A stretch of DNA of 64,000 bases from Solibacillus sp. FSL R5-0449 (GCF_037975215.1 NZ_CP150239.1:2208001-2272000); one strand, 5' to 3'. Positions 28,357-39,655 are shown, numbered from the stretch's first letter. The notes: generated from the letters alone by a model not told the origin. A program made the numbers and translations.

Positions 28357-30552
28357 TTAATTAATTACACGCTGAACGGAGTATATATCCGGAAGCTGTT
28401 TAATTTTTTCGACAACACGATGCAATCCTGAAATATTCGTGATGGCTATCGTCAAATGAATCGTGGCAATTTTTTCACGATCTGCACGACCTGTAACCGC
28501 CAAAATATTAGTTTTCGCTTCACTGACCGCGTGCATGACGTCATTTAAAATACCTGGACGGTCATATGCCGAGATTTCGATATCCACTGGGTAATCTTTG
28601 CGGATTTGTGTACCGTCATTTTCCCATTCCACTTCAATAAGACGCTCCAAATTTCCGTCTTCCTGGATGTTCGGACAATCTGCACGGTGTACAGAAACAC
28701 CACGTCCCTTTGTAATGAAGCCGACAATATCATCACCCGGTACCGGTGTACAGCAGCGTGATAGACGAATTAGTAGATTATCGATCCCTTTTACAATAAC
28801 GCCTGATTCCGTACGCTTTTTCGGTGTCGGATTGTTCATGCTTTTAACGATTTTTTCGAGTGCTTCTTCCTGCTCACGCTCTTTGCGCATTTTTTCGGCA
28901 AGACGATTGACGATTTGCTGTGCTGTAATTCCGCCGACGCCGACAGCCGCATATAGATCATCTTCATGAGTATAGTTGTATTTTTCAATCACACGCTTTA
29001 TATTTTCAGTTGTTAAGACTTCCTTCATATCAAACTCTTGAGCTTTAATTTCCTTTTCAACGAGTTCTTTTCCTTTAACAACACTTTCTTCACGCACATG
29101 CTTTTTGAAAAATTGCTTGATTTTATTTTTTGCCTGCGAACTTTGGGCAATCTTTATCCAGTCACGGCTCGGGCCGAATGATTGTTTCGATGTTAGTACT
29201 TCAACGATATCCCCTGTTTTTAATGGTGTATCAAGCGGTACCATTTTTCCGTTAACTTTTGCACCAATTGTTTTGTTCCCGACTTCCGAGTGTACGCGGT
29301 AAGCAAAATCGATCGGGACAGAGCCCGATGGAAGCTCAATGACGTCACCTTTAGGCGAGAATACATAGACCATGTCCGAAAACAAATCGAATTTCAACGA
29401 TTCCATAAACTCCGCAGCATTCGACGATTCATTTTGGAACTCAAGAATTTCACGGAACCAAGTCAGTTTCTGGTCAATTGTTTCGGCATTTTGTTCTACC
29501 GTTTTACCTTCTTTATAGGCCCAGTGTGCCGCGATACCGAACTCTGCGATTTTGTGCATGTCCTTCGTACGGATCTGCACCTCAAGCGGATCCCCATATG
29601 GTCCGATAACAGTTGTATGTAGGGATTGGTACAGGTTTTGCTTCGGCATCGCAATATAGTCTTTAAAGCGTCCCGGCATCGGCTTCCATAAAGTATGGAT
29701 AATCCCGATTACCGCGTAGCAATCTTTAATACTATCTACTAAAATACGCACTGCCAGTAAATCGTAAATTTCATTAAACTGCTTTTTTTGAAGCACCATT
29801 TTCCGGTAAATACTATATAAATGTTTCGGGCGGCCAAAAATATCCGCTTCAATCTCTACTTCTTTCAGCTGGGAATTGATCTCGTCCATTACGTTATCCA
29901 AATAAGCTTCACGTTCATCACGCTTTTTCTTCATCAAGCTGACGATCCGGTAATACTGCTGCGGATTTAAATAGCGTAATGCCGTATCCTCCAGCTCCCA
30001 TTTCACTTTTGAAATCCCTAATCTGTGCGCTAACGGAGCGAAGATTTCAAGTGTTTCCTGAGAAATACGACGTTGTTTTTCAGCCGGTAAATGCTTTAAA
30101 GTCCGCATATTATGCAGACGGTCTGCCAGCTTAATTAAAATTACTCGGATATCCTGAGCCATTGCGACGAACATTTTCCGGTGGTTTTCGGCCTGCTGCT
30201 CTTCTTTTGACATATATTTAATTTTACCGAGCTTCGTTACCCCATCAACAAGCTTGGCTACTTCTTCACTAAATTCATTTACTAGATCTTCGCGTGTCAC
30301 TTCCGTGTCTTCCACGACATCATGCAAAAACCCTGCGGCTACCGTTTCAGGGTCCATTTGCAGCTCAGCCAAAATACCCGCTACCTGTACCGGGTGTATT
30401 ATATATGGTTCTCCGGAGCTGCGGAACTGCTCTTTATGTGCTTCTTTCGCTACCTCATATGCTTTAACAACAAAGGTAACATGTTCATCGTTCATATAAG
30501 ATTTGACGAGCTCGAAAACATCTTCGGGCGCCAATATTTGTTCTTTCGCCAT
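28357..30552 (-). CDS. relA: bifunctional (p)ppGpp synthetase/hydrolase Rel
   Basis: This 731-residue Rel enzyme makes and degrades (p)ppGpp. The hydrolase HD domain has [10 protein letters not shown], the synthetase domain has [13 protein letters not shown] and [11 protein letters not shown], then TGS ([15 protein letters not shown]), a zinc-finger-like segment ([15 protein letters not shown]) and a C-terminal ACT domain ([15 protein letters not shown]). ATG 30552 ([12 protein letters not shown]) follows AGGTGG. It lies between apt and dtd. Two terminator-like hairpins separate it from apt, so it may have its own regulated leader. Confidence 0.97.
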   Translation of the reverse strand: MAKEQILAPEDVFELVKSYMNDEHVTFVVKAYEVAKEAHKEQFRSSGEPYIIHPVQVAGILAELQMDPETVAAGFLHDVVEDTEVTREDLVNEFSEEVAKLVDGVTKLGKIKYMSKEEQQAENHRKMFVAMAQDIRVILIKLADRLHNMRTLKHLPAEKQRRISQETLEIFAPLAHRLGISKVKWELEDTALRYLNPQQYYRIVSLMKKKRDEREAYLDNVMDEINSQLKEVEIEADIFGRPKHLYSIYRKMVLQKKQFNEIYDLLAVRILVDSIKDCYAVIGIIHTLWKPMPGRFKDYIAMPKQNLYQSLHTTVIGPYGDPLEVQIRTKDMHKIAEFGIAAHWAYKEGKTVEQNAETIDQKLTWFREILEFQNESSNAAEFMESLKFDLFSDMVYVFSPKGDVIELPSGSVPIDFAYRVHSEVGNKTIGAKVNGKMVPLDTPLKTGDIVEVLTSKQSFGPSRDWIKIAQSSQAKNKIKQFFKKHVREESVVKGKELVEKEIKAQEFDMKEVLTTENIKRVIEKYNYTHEDDLYAAVGVGGITAQQIVNRLAEKMRKEREQEEALEKIVKSMNNPTPKKRTESGVIVKGIDNLLIRLSRCCTPVPGDDIVGFITKGRGVSVHRADCPNIQEDGNLERLIEVEWENDGTQIRKDYPVDIEISAYDRPGILNDVMHAVSEAKTNILAVTGRADREKIATIHLTIAITNISGLHRVVEKIKQLPDIYSVQRVIN

Positions 30553-30608
30553 TATGAGTCCACCTGTTCTTTCTATTTTCGCTTTAAGTATAAGTTCAAT
30601 TGTATAAA

Positions 30609-30643
30609 AAATGCCTACTAAATGTAAAGGCACGCGGGCATTT
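30609..30643 (-). terminator. terminator-like hairpin in the relA leader
   Basis: AAATGCC pairs with GGCATTT; the minus strand continues with a run of T and then ATACA. It is 57 bases before the relA start and downstream of the apt terminator, so it could be an attenuator. Confidence 0.4.
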
Positions 30644-30703
30644 AGTTTTGCAGAAAGTCGAAATTTGTAGAATTATTGAACAGCTTATACAAGATAATTC
30701 ATT

Positions 30704-30740
30704 GAAAAAAAACTATCCCGCAAAGTTTATACGGGATAGT
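30704..30740 (-). terminator. terminator after apt
   Basis: ACTATCCCG pairs perfectly with CGGGATAGT across an 11-base loop, followed by eight T on the minus strand. Confidence 0.88.
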
Positions 30741-30747
30741 TCAGGGA

Positions 30748-31260
30748 TTAATATTGTATTAATGTTTTAATTGGAATATTGTTGATTTTGTTGCGGCCAT
30801 TTAATTCTGTAAGCTCGATAATGAATGCTGCACCCACTACTTCGCCGCCTAATTGTTCGATTAAGCGAACAGTTGCTTCTACTGTACCGCCTGTTGCAAG
30901 CAAGTCATCACAGATTAAAACTTTCTGACCTGGTTTAACTGCATCTTTGTGCATTGTTAAAGTATCTGTACCATATTCTAATCCATAATCTGCAGAAATG
31001 ACTTCACGTGGAAGCTTTCCCGGTTTACGAACTGGAGCGAAACCGATTTCCAATGCATAGGCTACTGGACATCCAATAATAAATCCGCGTGCTTCAGGAC
31101 CTACGATAATTTCAGCGCCAACTTCTTTTGCATATTTTACAATTTCATCAGTCGCATATTTATATGCCGGACCATTGTCCATGATCGTTGTAATATCTTT
31201 AAAGCTGATGCCCTCTTTCGGCCAATTTTCAACTGTTGTTACGTACTGTTTTAAATCCAT
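30748..31260 (-). CDS. apt: adenine phosphoribosyltransferase
   Basis: Apt converts adenine and PRPP to AMP. The 170-residue protein has the PRPP-binding motif [13 protein letters not shown] (about residues 115-127), EARGFIIG and [11 protein letters not shown]. It follows recJ by 16 bases, and a strong terminator separates it from relA, although the gene order apt-relA is conserved. Confidence 0.97.
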   Translation of the reverse strand: MDLKQYVTTVENWPKEGISFKDITTIMDNGPAYKYATDEIVKYAKEVGAEIIVGPEARGFIIGCPVAYALEIGFAPVRKPGKLPREVISADYGLEYGTDTLTMHKDAVKPGQKVLICDDLLATGGTVEATVRLIEQLGGEVVGAAFIIELTELNGRNKINNIPIKTLIQY

Positions 31261-31276
31261 TCTTCCTATGTCCTCC

Positions 31277-33598
31277 TCAAGAACTCAATCGTTCATTAAA
31301 CCATTGCTTCAGTTCACTGTATGTTGCATATAACAGTTTCTGCTCAAGTTCAATTTGTTGTGAACGCAATTTATATGACGGTGCTTCGGATAATGCTGTT
31401 TTCGGTGCATTTTCGTTTACGGTCGTCAAACCATTCTCTATTGTAACAAATCCTAGCTCAAAAAACACTTTTGTCATAAATTTAATTACTTCTATATTTA
31501 GTCCGATATGTTCGGATAATTGTCGAATATGTTGTTTCAGGTTAAAATCCGGACGTTTTTTCAGGAATCCGTAATACCATTTAAAATGTTCCCTTGTCGG
31601 CATGCCATTGAAATACGCGGATTGATCGGTATATAAATGTGCATAGATTCGTTCAATTGGAACTTCTTTTAGTAGTATTTCCAATGTGGCTACATTTTCC
31701 GGCAAATCCAGTAAAACGATATTTTTATGCAATTTTTCAGCTTCAGTTCCAACAGTGAAATGTACTATTTCTTTCGGTATCTCCTGTTCAAAATGCAGCT
31801 TTGTCTGTTCGGAAAACGCAATAAAATCGGTTTTTTCCACATTAATTTTTGCTAGCCAGTTTGCCGTCTTGCTTTTTCCGCGGTAATCATACAGCTGCCA
31901 TTCATTAACCCGGACATCCTGAATCATAAACTGCGGTTTTTTATTGCCCTGCCATTCATTGACCTGCAAATCGCCTACTACCGACAACGCAACACCATAC
32001 GAAATTTCATCGTGTAAAAAACCTTTATTGAACCCTATTGCATCAAGAGAACGGTACGGATCTTCCAGTTCCATTTTAAGGTGATTTTCGCCTGAACCGA
32101 TTTTGCGCATCGATTTTACCTTTACTTCCTGGATGCCAAAGACCGGCTTCGGAAACTCTGTGCCAAATGGAGCCAACTGTCGCAGCTCTTCAATCGCATC
32201 AACGGTAATTTCACTTAGCTCAATCGGCACATCAATCTGCATCTTCTGTACGAGCTGTTCTTCAGTTAAACAAAGTCTAGCTTGTTCATTTAAACGTGTA
32301 CGCAATGAATCGACATGTTCAATCGGCAATGTCATCCCGGCTGCCATCGGATGTCCACCGAAATGCGGTAAAATATCCCGGTTTTTCGCCAACTCATTAT
32401 ACAGATGGAACCCTTCAATACTTCTCGCGGATCCTTTTGCGATCGCTTTTTCCGGATTAAGTGATAGAACAATTGTCGGTCGGTAATACTTTTCGACTAA
32501 TCGCGATGCAACAATTCCGACAACACCCGGATTCCAGCCTTCACCTGCTACGACTAATACGAGGGAATCTTTTAAGGTAACGTCATTTTCAATCATTGCC
32601 ATTGCTTCATTGGTAATGTCTTCTACTATTTTTTTTCGTTCTGTATTTTTATCATTTAGTTGGGTTGCCAATGCATTTGCCTGTTGCGGATCTTCACTCA
32701 TTAAAAAATGCACTCCAGGCTCGGCACTTCCTAAACGGCCGATTGCATTAAGACGAGGGCCAAAATAAAAACCGACAGTTTCTTCATTGATATCTCTTTG
32801 GTTTGCCCCTGAAGCATCACAAAGAGCCTTAACCCAAGGATTCGGAGACTGTTTCAATGCCTGCAAACCCCGCTGAACTAAATAACGGTTTTCGCCAACG
32901 AGCGGTACTAAATCGGCGATAGTTCCCACTGCCACATATTCAAACAAATGGTCCGGCAACTCACCGTATAATGCATGCGCCAATTTGAAAGCAACACCTA
33001 CTCCGGCAAGCTCACCAAACGGGTAATGGCCTTCGGGCACACGTGGGTGAATAATCACATTGGCATCAGGCAATACATCCCCCGCCTCATGGTGATCGGT
33101 AATAATGACATCCATTCCAAGCTCTCTTGCAACTTTTACTTGTTCGATTCCACTTATCCCATTATCGACCGTAATAATTAATTTTACGCCATCTTCATAT
33201 GCTTTTTTGAAAAGTTCTTCATTCGGTCCATATCCATGAATAAACCGATCCGGAATAACAAAGCTGACATCAGCACCCAAATCTAGTAAAGCATTAAGCA
33301 GCACAGTTGTACTTGTAATACCATCGGCGTCATAATCACCGTATACGAGAATCTTTTCGCCATTATCCAATGCCTGCTCAATACGCATCACTGCATCTTC
33401 CATCCCAGCCATTAGAAATGGATCATGATATTGGGTTTCATCAATTTTCAGTAACGGCTTTGCCTGTTCTACCGAAGTGCAGCCACGGGCAATTAAGATT
33501 TTTGCTGCGATCGTTGATATATTCAGTTGTTCACTAAATTGTTTTACAAGTTGCTCATCTTGCTGTGTTATTGTCCATAATTTTTGTGACTGTATCAT
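31277..33598 (-). CDS. recJ: single-stranded-DNA-specific exonuclease RecJ
   Basis: RecJ is a 5'-3' single-strand exonuclease in recombination and repair. The DHH phosphoesterase motifs are [31 protein letters not shown] and the HPR of IIHPR. The DHHA1 part has GGHPMAAGM. The 773-residue length includes the extra C-terminal domain (from about residue 560) typical of Bacillus RecJ. TATCATA-type spacing leaves no strong ribosome site apart from GAAG before ATG 33598. Confidence 0.95.
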   Translation of the reverse strand: MIQSQKLWTITQQDEQLVKQFSEQLNISTIAAKILIARGCTSVEQAKPLLKIDETQYHDPFLMAGMEDAVMRIEQALDNGEKILVYGDYDADGITSTTVLLNALLDLGADVSFVIPDRFIHGYGPNEELFKKAYEDGVKLIITVDNGISGIEQVKVARELGMDVIITDHHEAGDVLPDANVIIHPRVPEGHYPFGELAGVGVAFKLAHALYGELPDHLFEYVAVGTIADLVPLVGENRYLVQRGLQALKQSPNPWVKALCDASGANQRDINEETVGFYFGPRLNAIGRLGSAEPGVHFLMSEDPQQANALATQLNDKNTERKKIVEDITNEAMAMIENDVTLKDSLVLVVAGEGWNPGVVGIVASRLVEKYYRPTIVLSLNPEKAIAKGSARSIEGFHLYNELAKNRDILPHFGGHPMAAGMTLPIEHVDSLRTRLNEQARLCLTEEQLVQKMQIDVPIELSEITVDAIEELRQLAPFGTEFPKPVFGIQEVKVKSMRKIGSGENHLKMELEDPYRSLDAIGFNKGFLHDEISYGVALSVVGDLQVNEWQGNKKPQFMIQDVRVNEWQLYDYRGKSKTANWLAKINVEKTDFIAFSEQTKLHFEQEIPKEIVHFTVGTEAEKLHKNIVLLDLPENVATLEILLKEVPIERIYAHLYTDQSAYFNGMPTREHFKWYYGFLKKRPDFNLKQHIRQLSEHIGLNIEVIKFMTKVFFELGFVTIENGLTTVNENAPKTALSEAPSYKLRSQQIELEQKLLYATYSELKQWFNERLSS

Positions 33599-33744
33599 AT
33601 CTATTCACTTCCTCACGCAGTTCATTATAACGGAAATCTATCTTGTTTCCCAAAGTTTCTTCTGATATTAATAGAAAAGTTGATATGTAATTTCAGGAAG
33701 ACAGTTTGAAAAAATGAGATAGTATGCAGTTCTTAACTGAAAAT

Positions 33745-33786
33745 AAAAAAGCAATTTGAAACGTATTCCTGCTTCAAAATTGCTTC
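33745..33786 (-). terminator. terminator after the lapA-like gene
   Basis: AAGCAATTTTGAA pairs with TTTCAAATTGCTT with one bulge; six T follow on the minus strand. Confidence 0.75.
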
Positions 33787-33808
33787 AGTTAGTCATCTTC
33801 TGTTTTCA

Positions 33809-34174
33809 CTATTTTTTCGGCATTTCGCTATCATCCGGCATTTCTTCTGTCACAAATGCGGAAGCACCTAGTTCGTGGAGTTCATTTTTTAAACGGACAA
33901 TCTCTGTATCCTTTTCGTTAATCAATACATGTGCTGCATCCAGTTCTTTCTGAATCGCTTTCGTTTGCCTTTTTCCCCCGTACATACGGAATGCTGAAAA
34001 GCAAAAGCTGATGATAAATCCGATGAGTACCGATCCTAAAATGATTAATATTAATGGCCAGCGCGCTTCACCAAAGACATAATTCACCTGCACGCTATCC
34101 ACATTTACTGTGGCAAAAATGGCAATGATAATAGCAAAAATGAGTCCTACTGCAAATGTCCATTGAATTTTCAT
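33809..34174 (-). CDS. LapA family (DUF1049) membrane protein
   Basis: This 121-residue protein has two membrane segments (about residues 8-25 and 40-60), then a charged helical cytoplasmic tail (TKAIQKELDAAHVLINEKDTE) likely to form a coiled coil. E. coli LapA works in lipopolysaccharide assembly, which cannot apply here, so the Firmicute function is unknown. The counterpart at this place in B. subtilis is yrvD. ATG 34174 follows GAGGAGAC. Confidence 0.85.
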   Translation of the reverse strand: MKIQWTFAVGLIFAIIIAIFATVNVDSVQVNYVFGEARWPLILIILGSVLIGFIISFCFSAFRMYGGKRQTKAIQKELDAAHVLINEKDTEIVRLKNELHELGASAFVTEEMPDDSEMPKK

Positions 34175-34237
34175 ATTCGTCTCCTCTCATACATAATATA
34201 AGAAATTTATTCCTTTTTTTGAATAAGGGTAAACAAA

Positions 34238-34271
34238 AACCGCGTAATTTGCAAAATGCAATTACGCGGTT
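34238..34271 (-). terminator. terminator after secDF
   Basis: AACCGCGTAATT pairs perfectly with AATTACGCGGTT across a 10-base loop; TTTTGTTT follows on the minus strand. Confidence 0.85.
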
Positions 34272-34279
34272 CATATGTT

Positions 34280-36553
34280 TTAAACTTGTGGCTCGTCTGA
34301 ACCCCATTGTTTTTTCTCTTTTTTCACAACAGATGTACCTTTTTTGTCCATTTCACGGCATTTTAGTGAATACCAAACTTGTGCCGCAATACAGATAGAA
34401 GAGTAAATCCCTGTAATTAATCCGATTAATAGAGCGATTGAGAAGTTTTGAATAGAAGGAGCACCTAAGAAAATCAATGCTATAACTACTACAATAACCG
34501 TCAATACTGTATTAACAGAACGTCCCATTGTCTGACGAAGCGATTTGTTGACGATCGTAGCCAACTCTTCTTTCGATGTAATTTTTTCTTGACGGTCAAT
34601 ATTTTCACGAATACGGTCAAACGTAACAATTGTATCGTTTATCGAGTACCCGACAATCGTTAACACCGCAGCGATAAATGTAATATCTACCTCTAAACGC
34701 AACATACTGAAAATCACAATGATAAAGAATACGTCATGCAGTAATGAAACAATTGCACCTAGACCCATACGCCATTCGAAGCGAATCGCTACGTAAATAA
34801 TAATGCCTAGTGCTGCCAATGCCAATGCATAGATTGCATTTTTAGCCAGTTCTTTTCCGACTGTAGCTGATACAGTACTCAAACTTGGCTCATGACCGTA
34901 TGTTTCTTTTACTTGCGCAGAAAAATCAAGTACTTCTTGTTGGGAGAAGTCATCTTTATAACGCATTACAGCAATATTATGATCGTCGCCTGAAATTACG
35001 ACATCATCATTTGCAAAACCGATTTCAACAAGATAATTTTCCACTTCTTCTTGCACTAGCTCCGTATCGGATTTAATTTCCACCCGTGTACCTTGTGAAA
35101 AATCGATTCCAAGGTTCAGTTTGAATACACCCAGTACAATAATCCCTGCAACTAAAATAAAAGTCGATATTGCATAGAATTTTTTACGGTTTCCAACAAA
35201 ATCCAATTTATCGAATTTCGTTGTTAAGTCTAATGAAGTGATTCCTTCATCAAGTGAATGCTGTTTCGACTTGCTGATCCCGAACCATGCCGGATTATTG
35301 AAGTAGCCACTGTTTACAAGTAATCCTTGCAATAAGCGAGAACCCCATACAGCCGTTACAAATGATAGTAAAATCGAAATGATTAACGTCGTAGCAAAAC
35401 CTTTAACAGAACTTGTACCATAGTAGAATAATACGACAGCAGCAAGCAAAGTTGTCAGCTGTGCATCGATAATTGCTGATAAAGATTGCTTAGAACCTAA
35501 TTTGAATGCATCTTTTACAGTATGGCCAACACGTAATTCTTCGCGAATACGCTCAGCAGTTAAAATGTTCGCATCAACGGCCATCCCGATCCCTAAAACA
35601 ATCGCCGCAATACCTGGTAATGTTAATACAGCATTAATACCATTAAAGACGATTAATACTAAATATGTGAATACCGATAATGTAATGATTGAGATAAAGC
35701 CCGGTAAACGGTAGTAGATCAGCATGAACAGGAAGATTAGCAGTACGCCGACTACCCCTGCAAATACTGTATCATTCAATGCATCTTTACCGAATTGTGC
35801 TCCAACCGATGTTGAATAGATTTCCGTTAACTTAACAGGTAAAGAACCTGCATTTAATACAGATGCAAAGTTTTTCGTTTCTTCTACTGTGAAGTTACCC
35901 GAAATCATAACATCTGTTGTATTTAAAACTTGTGTTACAGAAGCAGCTGACTGGAATTTCTGTTCTGCAGGTGGCTTTTCTTTTTCTTTAGCGTATGAAT
36001 CTACGCCTTCTTCAAAATCCAACCAAACAACTAATAAGTTATTCGGTGCACCCATGCTCATAACTTTTTGCGTCACTTCCGCAAATTTAGCCGCGTCTTT
36101 CAATGTTAAAGTTACGATTGGCTGGTTCTGTTGGTCAAATGACGCTGCTGCGCCACCTTCCTTTAAATCTGTACCATCCAATAAAATATTGTCATTTACG
36201 TCACGGAAAGTTAAATTCGCTGTACTCGATAATAGCTCACGAGCAGAGTCCTGATCCGCCAAGCCGGCAAGCTGGACACGAATTCGGTCTTCCCCTTCTA
36301 TTTGAATGCTTGGCTCACTAACACCGAATGCATTTATACGATTGTTTAATGCCGTCGTTGTATCCGCCAGTACACTCTGGGTAATCGCTTGTCCATCAAC
36401 AAGTGATTCCACTTCATAAAGTACTTCAAATCCACCTTGAAGGTCCAATCCAAGTTTTACATCGTTTAAAACCTTCTCTACCGTTGTGCCCATTCCTGTA
36501 AATAGCAATGCTACGACAAGAACGAACGTAATGATACGGTTTGCTAATTTCAT
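34280..36553 (-). CDS. secDF: fused protein translocase subunit SecDF
   Basis: SecD and SecF are fused in one 757-residue protein, as in B. subtilis. It uses the proton gradient to finish protein export through SecYEG. The SecD half has DVKLGLDLQGGFEVLYEV, the large extracellular P1 domain and GMAVDANIL; the SecF half has LNLGIDFSQGTRVEI and GYSINDTIVTFDRIREN. About 12 membrane segments are present. GAGGAGG precedes ATG 36553. A sigma-A promoter and a small hairpin (36572-36593) lie upstream. Confidence 0.97.
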   Translation of the reverse strand: MKLANRIITFVLVVALLFTGMGTTVEKVLNDVKLGLDLQGGFEVLYEVESLVDGQAITQSVLADTTTALNNRINAFGVSEPSIQIEGEDRIRVQLAGLADQDSARELLSSTANLTFRDVNDNILLDGTDLKEGGAAASFDQQNQPIVTLTLKDAAKFAEVTQKVMSMGAPNNLLVVWLDFEEGVDSYAKEKEKPPAEQKFQSAASVTQVLNTTDVMISGNFTVEETKNFASVLNAGSLPVKLTEIYSTSVGAQFGKDALNDTVFAGVVGVLLIFLFMLIYYRLPGFISIITLSVFTYLVLIVFNGINAVLTLPGIAAIVLGIGMAVDANILTAERIREELRVGHTVKDAFKLGSKQSLSAIIDAQLTTLLAAVVLFYYGTSSVKGFATTLIISILLSFVTAVWGSRLLQGLLVNSGYFNNPAWFGISKSKQHSLDEGITSLDLTTKFDKLDFVGNRKKFYAISTFILVAGIIVLGVFKLNLGIDFSQGTRVEIKSDTELVQEEVENYLVEIGFANDDVVISGDDHNIAVMRYKDDFSQQEVLDFSAQVKETYGHEPSLSTVSATVGKELAKNAIYALALAALGIIIYVAIRFEWRMGLGAIVSLLHDVFFIIVIFSMLRLEVDITFIAAVLTIVGYSINDTIVTFDRIRENIDRQEKITSKEELATIVNKSLRQTMGRSVNTVLTVIVVVIALIFLGAPSIQNFSIALLIGLITGIYSSICIAAQVWYSLKCREMDKKGTSVVKKEKKQWGSDEPQV

Positions 36554-36699
36554 TAAAAAATCCTCCTCAATATCACACTAAAAGCGGTGTGATGTAAAAC
36601 GTAAAAATTACCTTCCACAAACTATGTATTCATTTCAATAATTTTCTGAATTACTTTTCAAAAATAACAATCCGATAGTTTGAAAAGCACAACACTCTC

Positions 36700-36728
36700 A
36701 TTATGAAACAGCTAGTGGAAACTGTCAA
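36700..36728 (-). promoter_or_regulatory. sigma-A promoter of secDF
   Basis: TTGACA (36723-36728) and CATAAT (36700-36705) are 17 bases apart. The leader to secDF is about 140 bases and contains a small ATCACAC/GTGTGAT hairpin next to the ribosome site. Confidence 0.8.
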
Positions 36729-36768
36729 ATTATTACTAGATAATTTATTATAGAATTCTTATTTTTCC

Positions 36769-37077
36769 CTATTCCTTAAGCGGTTGAAATAAACTTTGGA
36801 GCTCTTCATTAGAAAGTTTTAAGTTCAATTCATTACGCTTAAAATCCCTTATTTGCATATAGCTCAGCACTTCCGAAGCCGTTGCACCGAAAATGCCTGC
36901 TGTCAGCTCATGCAACCGCATATTTTGCACATCTTTTTTGCGCCACGCCTTATCGATGCAATATTTCCATAAATCCTGTTCTGTTATCGAATCATATCCA
37001 TAGTAATGAAATTCCTCGATTTTGTTCGTCAATATAAGCTGGACCTTTTCGTAAAGGCCGAAAAATGGAATTTGCAT
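36769..37077 (-). CDS. comN: post-transcriptional regulator ComN
   Basis: This 102-residue protein matches the ComN/YrzD family: WKYCIDKAWRKKDVQNMRLHELTAGIFGATASEVLSY is the conserved helical core. B. subtilis ComN affects comEA transcript level and localises to division sites with DivIVA. The start ATG 37077 follows AGGAG with 8 bases spacing. It is divergent from spoVB, as in related genomes. Confidence 0.88.
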   Translation of the reverse strand: MQIPFFGLYEKVQLILTNKIEEFHYYGYDSITEQDLWKYCIDKAWRKKDVQNMRLHELTAGIFGATASEVLSYMQIRDFKRNELNLKLSNEELQSLFQPLKE

Positions 37078-37176
37078 GTCGATCACTCCTGAACTTAGGT
37101 TTTAACTGCGATTACTACTGCATACTTTATTGTATATGAATGAAATTAAATTGAGAAGGGAGAATGTAGAAGTTAT

Positions 37177-38679
37177 TTGGGCTCATTTCTAAAAGGAACA
37201 TTATTTTTAATGTTTGTCATATTTATTTCAAAATGTCTTGGGTTTTTGTACCGAATGCAGTTTATGCGTATTGCCGGGGAGGAAGCGGTCGGACTCTATA
37301 TGACGGCTTATCCCACATTTATATTTTTCATTTCGCTTATTCAATTAGGTATTCCGATTGCGATCTCGAAGCTGATTGCAGAATACCATGCGAAACGAAA
37401 AACAGAACATGTTACATCCGTAATGAAAACAGCAATCAAAATTTCGGCCATTTCCATTATTTTATTTAGTCCATTCATTTATTTTGCAATTCCTTATATT
37501 GCAAAAGTGCTTTTACATAATGAAAACCTTATTTTCACACTTTATATTAGCCTTTTCACAATTCCAATCGTAATCTTTTCAAGCTTAATAAAAGCATATT
37601 TGCAAGGTTTAGCAAAAATTGCCCCTACTGCATGGGCACAACTTCTTGAGCAACTTGTACGGATTGGCCTCATTGTCGTCTTATTGCCTTATTTCATTTC
37701 GGAATCGCCTGCAATGACTGCCGCAGCCGCTATGGGAATAACAGCAATTGGTGAGATTTTCTCGTTACTGTTTTTGGCGATTTTTTATAAACGCTCGAGT
37801 AAAATGTTCAAAAAGGGGTCGACAGGCACTTCCTTTACAAAACCGATTTTTAACATTGCATTGCCTTCAGCCGGCAGTAAGTTGTTCGGGACCTTTACAT
37901 GGTTTTTGGAACCGATCATTTTCTTAAAAGCACTGACGGTTTCAGGTTTGGCTGCAGGAGCCGCTACTACATTGTACGGAATTATTTCCGGGGTGCATAT
38001 ACCATTACTGCTGTTCCCGGCTTTCATACCTGCTGCATTGGCAATCGTACTGATTCCTGCAGTAAGTAGCGCACTGGCGAGCAATAATTACACATTGCTG
38101 AATAAACGGATCACCCATTCATTACGGTTATCTTCATTAATCGGCTGTATGGCCGCTACTGTGTTTTTCATACACGGCGATGAGTTGACAATGGTGCTGT
38201 TTCACCTTGAGGAAAATCGTGGGTATATGAAAATATTGGCACCTATTTTTTATTTTTACTATATTCAGAGTCCGCTTCACTCCATTTTACAAGCTTTGGA
38301 TGAAGCCCAGGCTGCCATGATGAATTCTATTTATGGTGGTATAGGAAAACTGTTTTTACTGTTCTTCCTTGCCTCACAACCAGCCATTCAGGAAAAAGGC
38401 GCGATTATTGCAATCGGCTTTGGTGTTCTTATCACATCCTTTTTACACATCGCTTCAATTAAACAGCAAAAGAAAATCAATGTCGGTTTCAGATTTTTCG
38501 TTCTGCCATACGGAATTTTTATCCTCACGTCGTTTGTACAGCCGATCATTGCTGCCGGAATGCCGCTTATGATCAGCGTTGCAATTACAATCGGGTTTGT
38601 CTTGCTGTTACTTTTCATTACAAAACAAATTCGTTTCAATGATTTCCAGTATCTACGTTCCATTTTTTCGCGCTCGTAA
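37177..38679 (+). CDS. spoVB: stage V sporulation protein B, MOP-family flippase
   Basis: SpoVB is a polysaccharide flippase of the MATE/MVF group needed for spore cortex synthesis. The 500-residue protein has about 14 membrane segments and opens with FLKGTLFLMFVIFISKCLGFLYR and GEEAVGLYMTAYP, as in B. subtilis. The start is TTG 37177; GGGAG is 14 bases upstream, which is rather distant. Its 3' end overlaps the convergent yrbG by 27 bases. Confidence 0.92.
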   Translation: MGSFLKGTLFLMFVIFISKCLGFLYRMQFMRIAGEEAVGLYMTAYPTFIFFISLIQLGIPIAISKLIAEYHAKRKTEHVTSVMKTAIKISAISIILFSPFIYFAIPYIAKVLLHNENLIFTLYISLFTIPIVIFSSLIKAYLQGLAKIAPTAWAQLLEQLVRIGLIVVLLPYFISESPAMTAAAAMGITAIGEIFSLLFLAIFYKRSSKMFKKGSTGTSFTKPIFNIALPSAGSKLFGTFTWFLEPIIFLKALTVSGLAAGAATTLYGIISGVHIPLLLFPAFIPAALAIVLIPAVSSALASNNYTLLNKRITHSLRLSSLIGCMAATVFFIHGDELTMVLFHLEENRGYMKILAPIFYFYYIQSPLHSILQALDEAQAAMMNSIYGGIGKLFLLFFLASQPAIQEKGAIIAIGFGVLITSFLHIASIKQQKKINVGFRFFVLPYGIFILTSFVQPIIAAGMPLMISVAITIGFVLLLLFITKQIRFNDFQYLRSIFSRS

Positions 38680-39309
38680 TTGGACAAACCACTTTCCGTC
38701 TTCATAGCTGCAGTAAAAAATATCCCGTATATTCGGATAGCCATTAACCAGTAATTCGCGAACGAGCCATTCTTCATCCTTACCAATAATTCTCAAGTGT
38801 CTTTTGTCAACATAGCCATCCATAATGAGGGGCAATATAAACCCGCCAGAATTTTTTTGATAAATCGATAGCTTTCCGGATTGTTCCAAAAAAGCGTAGG
38901 CAACATCCTGAACAGAACAAACTCCTTGTTCACGTAATTGCTGGAGTAGGTCATCAAGATTGTAGCGTTGCTTTTTCATTTCTACTTCACATATGAATCC
39001 ATCGCGGATAACAAGAGAGGGATCGCCTTCAATAAAGTCACGTAATTTTTTATTTTTTAATATAAGCCATGAGTTTAAGTATTGAATTAAAAACAATAAA
39101 ATAATAGGCAAAACGGCTTTAAAGAACTGCCGGTCATAGTCGTCCAAAGCAATTGCAGCTATTTCACCCATCAACACGAATATCGCCAAATCCACAATAC
39201 TGAGTTCACCAACTTCACGTTTGCCCATCAGACGGAAAACAATGAGTAAAATAATATACAAAACAATTGTTCGAAATATAATTAATGTATAATCTTCCAA
39301 TTGATTCAC
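38653..39309 (-). CDS. yrbG: DUF421 membrane protein, YetF family
   Basis: This 218-residue protein has three N-terminal membrane segments followed by the cytoplasmic YetF-like domain (DPSLVIRDGFICEVEMKKQRYNLDDLLQQLREQGV...VAYAFLEQSGKLSIY). Family members occur often in sporeformers, and some affect germination (for example Bacillus YetF/2Duf work), but the role here is unknown. Position between spoVB and yajC matches B. subtilis yrbG. It overlaps the spoVB end tail to tail. Confidence 0.88.
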   Translation of the reverse strand: MNQLEDYTLIIFRTIVLYIILLIVFRLMGKREVGELSIVDLAIFVLMGEIAAIALDDYDRQFFKAVLPIILLFLIQYLNSWLILKNKKLRDFIEGDPSLVIRDGFICEVEMKKQRYNLDDLLQQLREQGVCSVQDVAYAFLEQSGKLSIYQKNSGGFILPLIMDGYVDKRHLRIIGKDEEWLVRELLVNGYPNIRDIFYCSYEDGKWFVQLRARKNGT

Positions 39310-39350
39310 CTCTCATACAATAGCTTGTTCTAAATTGCATGAAAGATACA

Positions 39351-39386
39351 AAAAAGCTTGCGGAAATTAAATTTCCGCAAGCTTTT
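39351..39386. terminator. strong terminator after yajC
   Basis: A near-perfect palindrome, AAGCTTGCGGAAA with TTTCCGCAAGCTT, is flanked by A- and T-runs on both sides, so it works in both directions. Confidence 0.93.
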
Positions 39387-39394
39387 TTTAACGT

Positions 39395-39655
39395 TTAAAC
39401 TGATTCTACACGACCAATTGCTTGGCGTTCGAATTTTAAACGAGTATTCCCGTCAACAATTAAATAAACAGTCGTATCTTCAATTGCATCAACTTCTCCG
39501 TGTAAGCCACCTACAGTAACTACTTTATCCCCACGTTTTAAGCTGTTTTGCATTGTAGCGGTTGCTTTTTGACGTTTTTGTGCTGGACGAATTAAAATGA
39601 ACCACATCGCAACGAACATTACGATAATCGGTAAAAATTGTACTAAACCTTCCAT
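39395..39655 (-). CDS. yajC: preprotein translocase subunit YajC
   Basis: This 86-residue protein has one N-terminal membrane segment (LPIIVMFVAMWFILIRPAQKRQK) followed by the small basic domain LKRGDKVVTVGGLHGEV. YajC associates with SecDF and the holotranslocon. ATG 39655 follows GGGGGC with 9-base spacing. It is the last gene of the ruvA-ruvB-queA-tgt-yajC cluster. Confidence 0.95.
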   Translation of the reverse strand: MEGLVQFLPIIVMFVAMWFILIRPAQKRQKATATMQNSLKRGDKVVTVGGLHGEVDAIEDTTVYLIVDGNTRLKFERQAIGRVESV

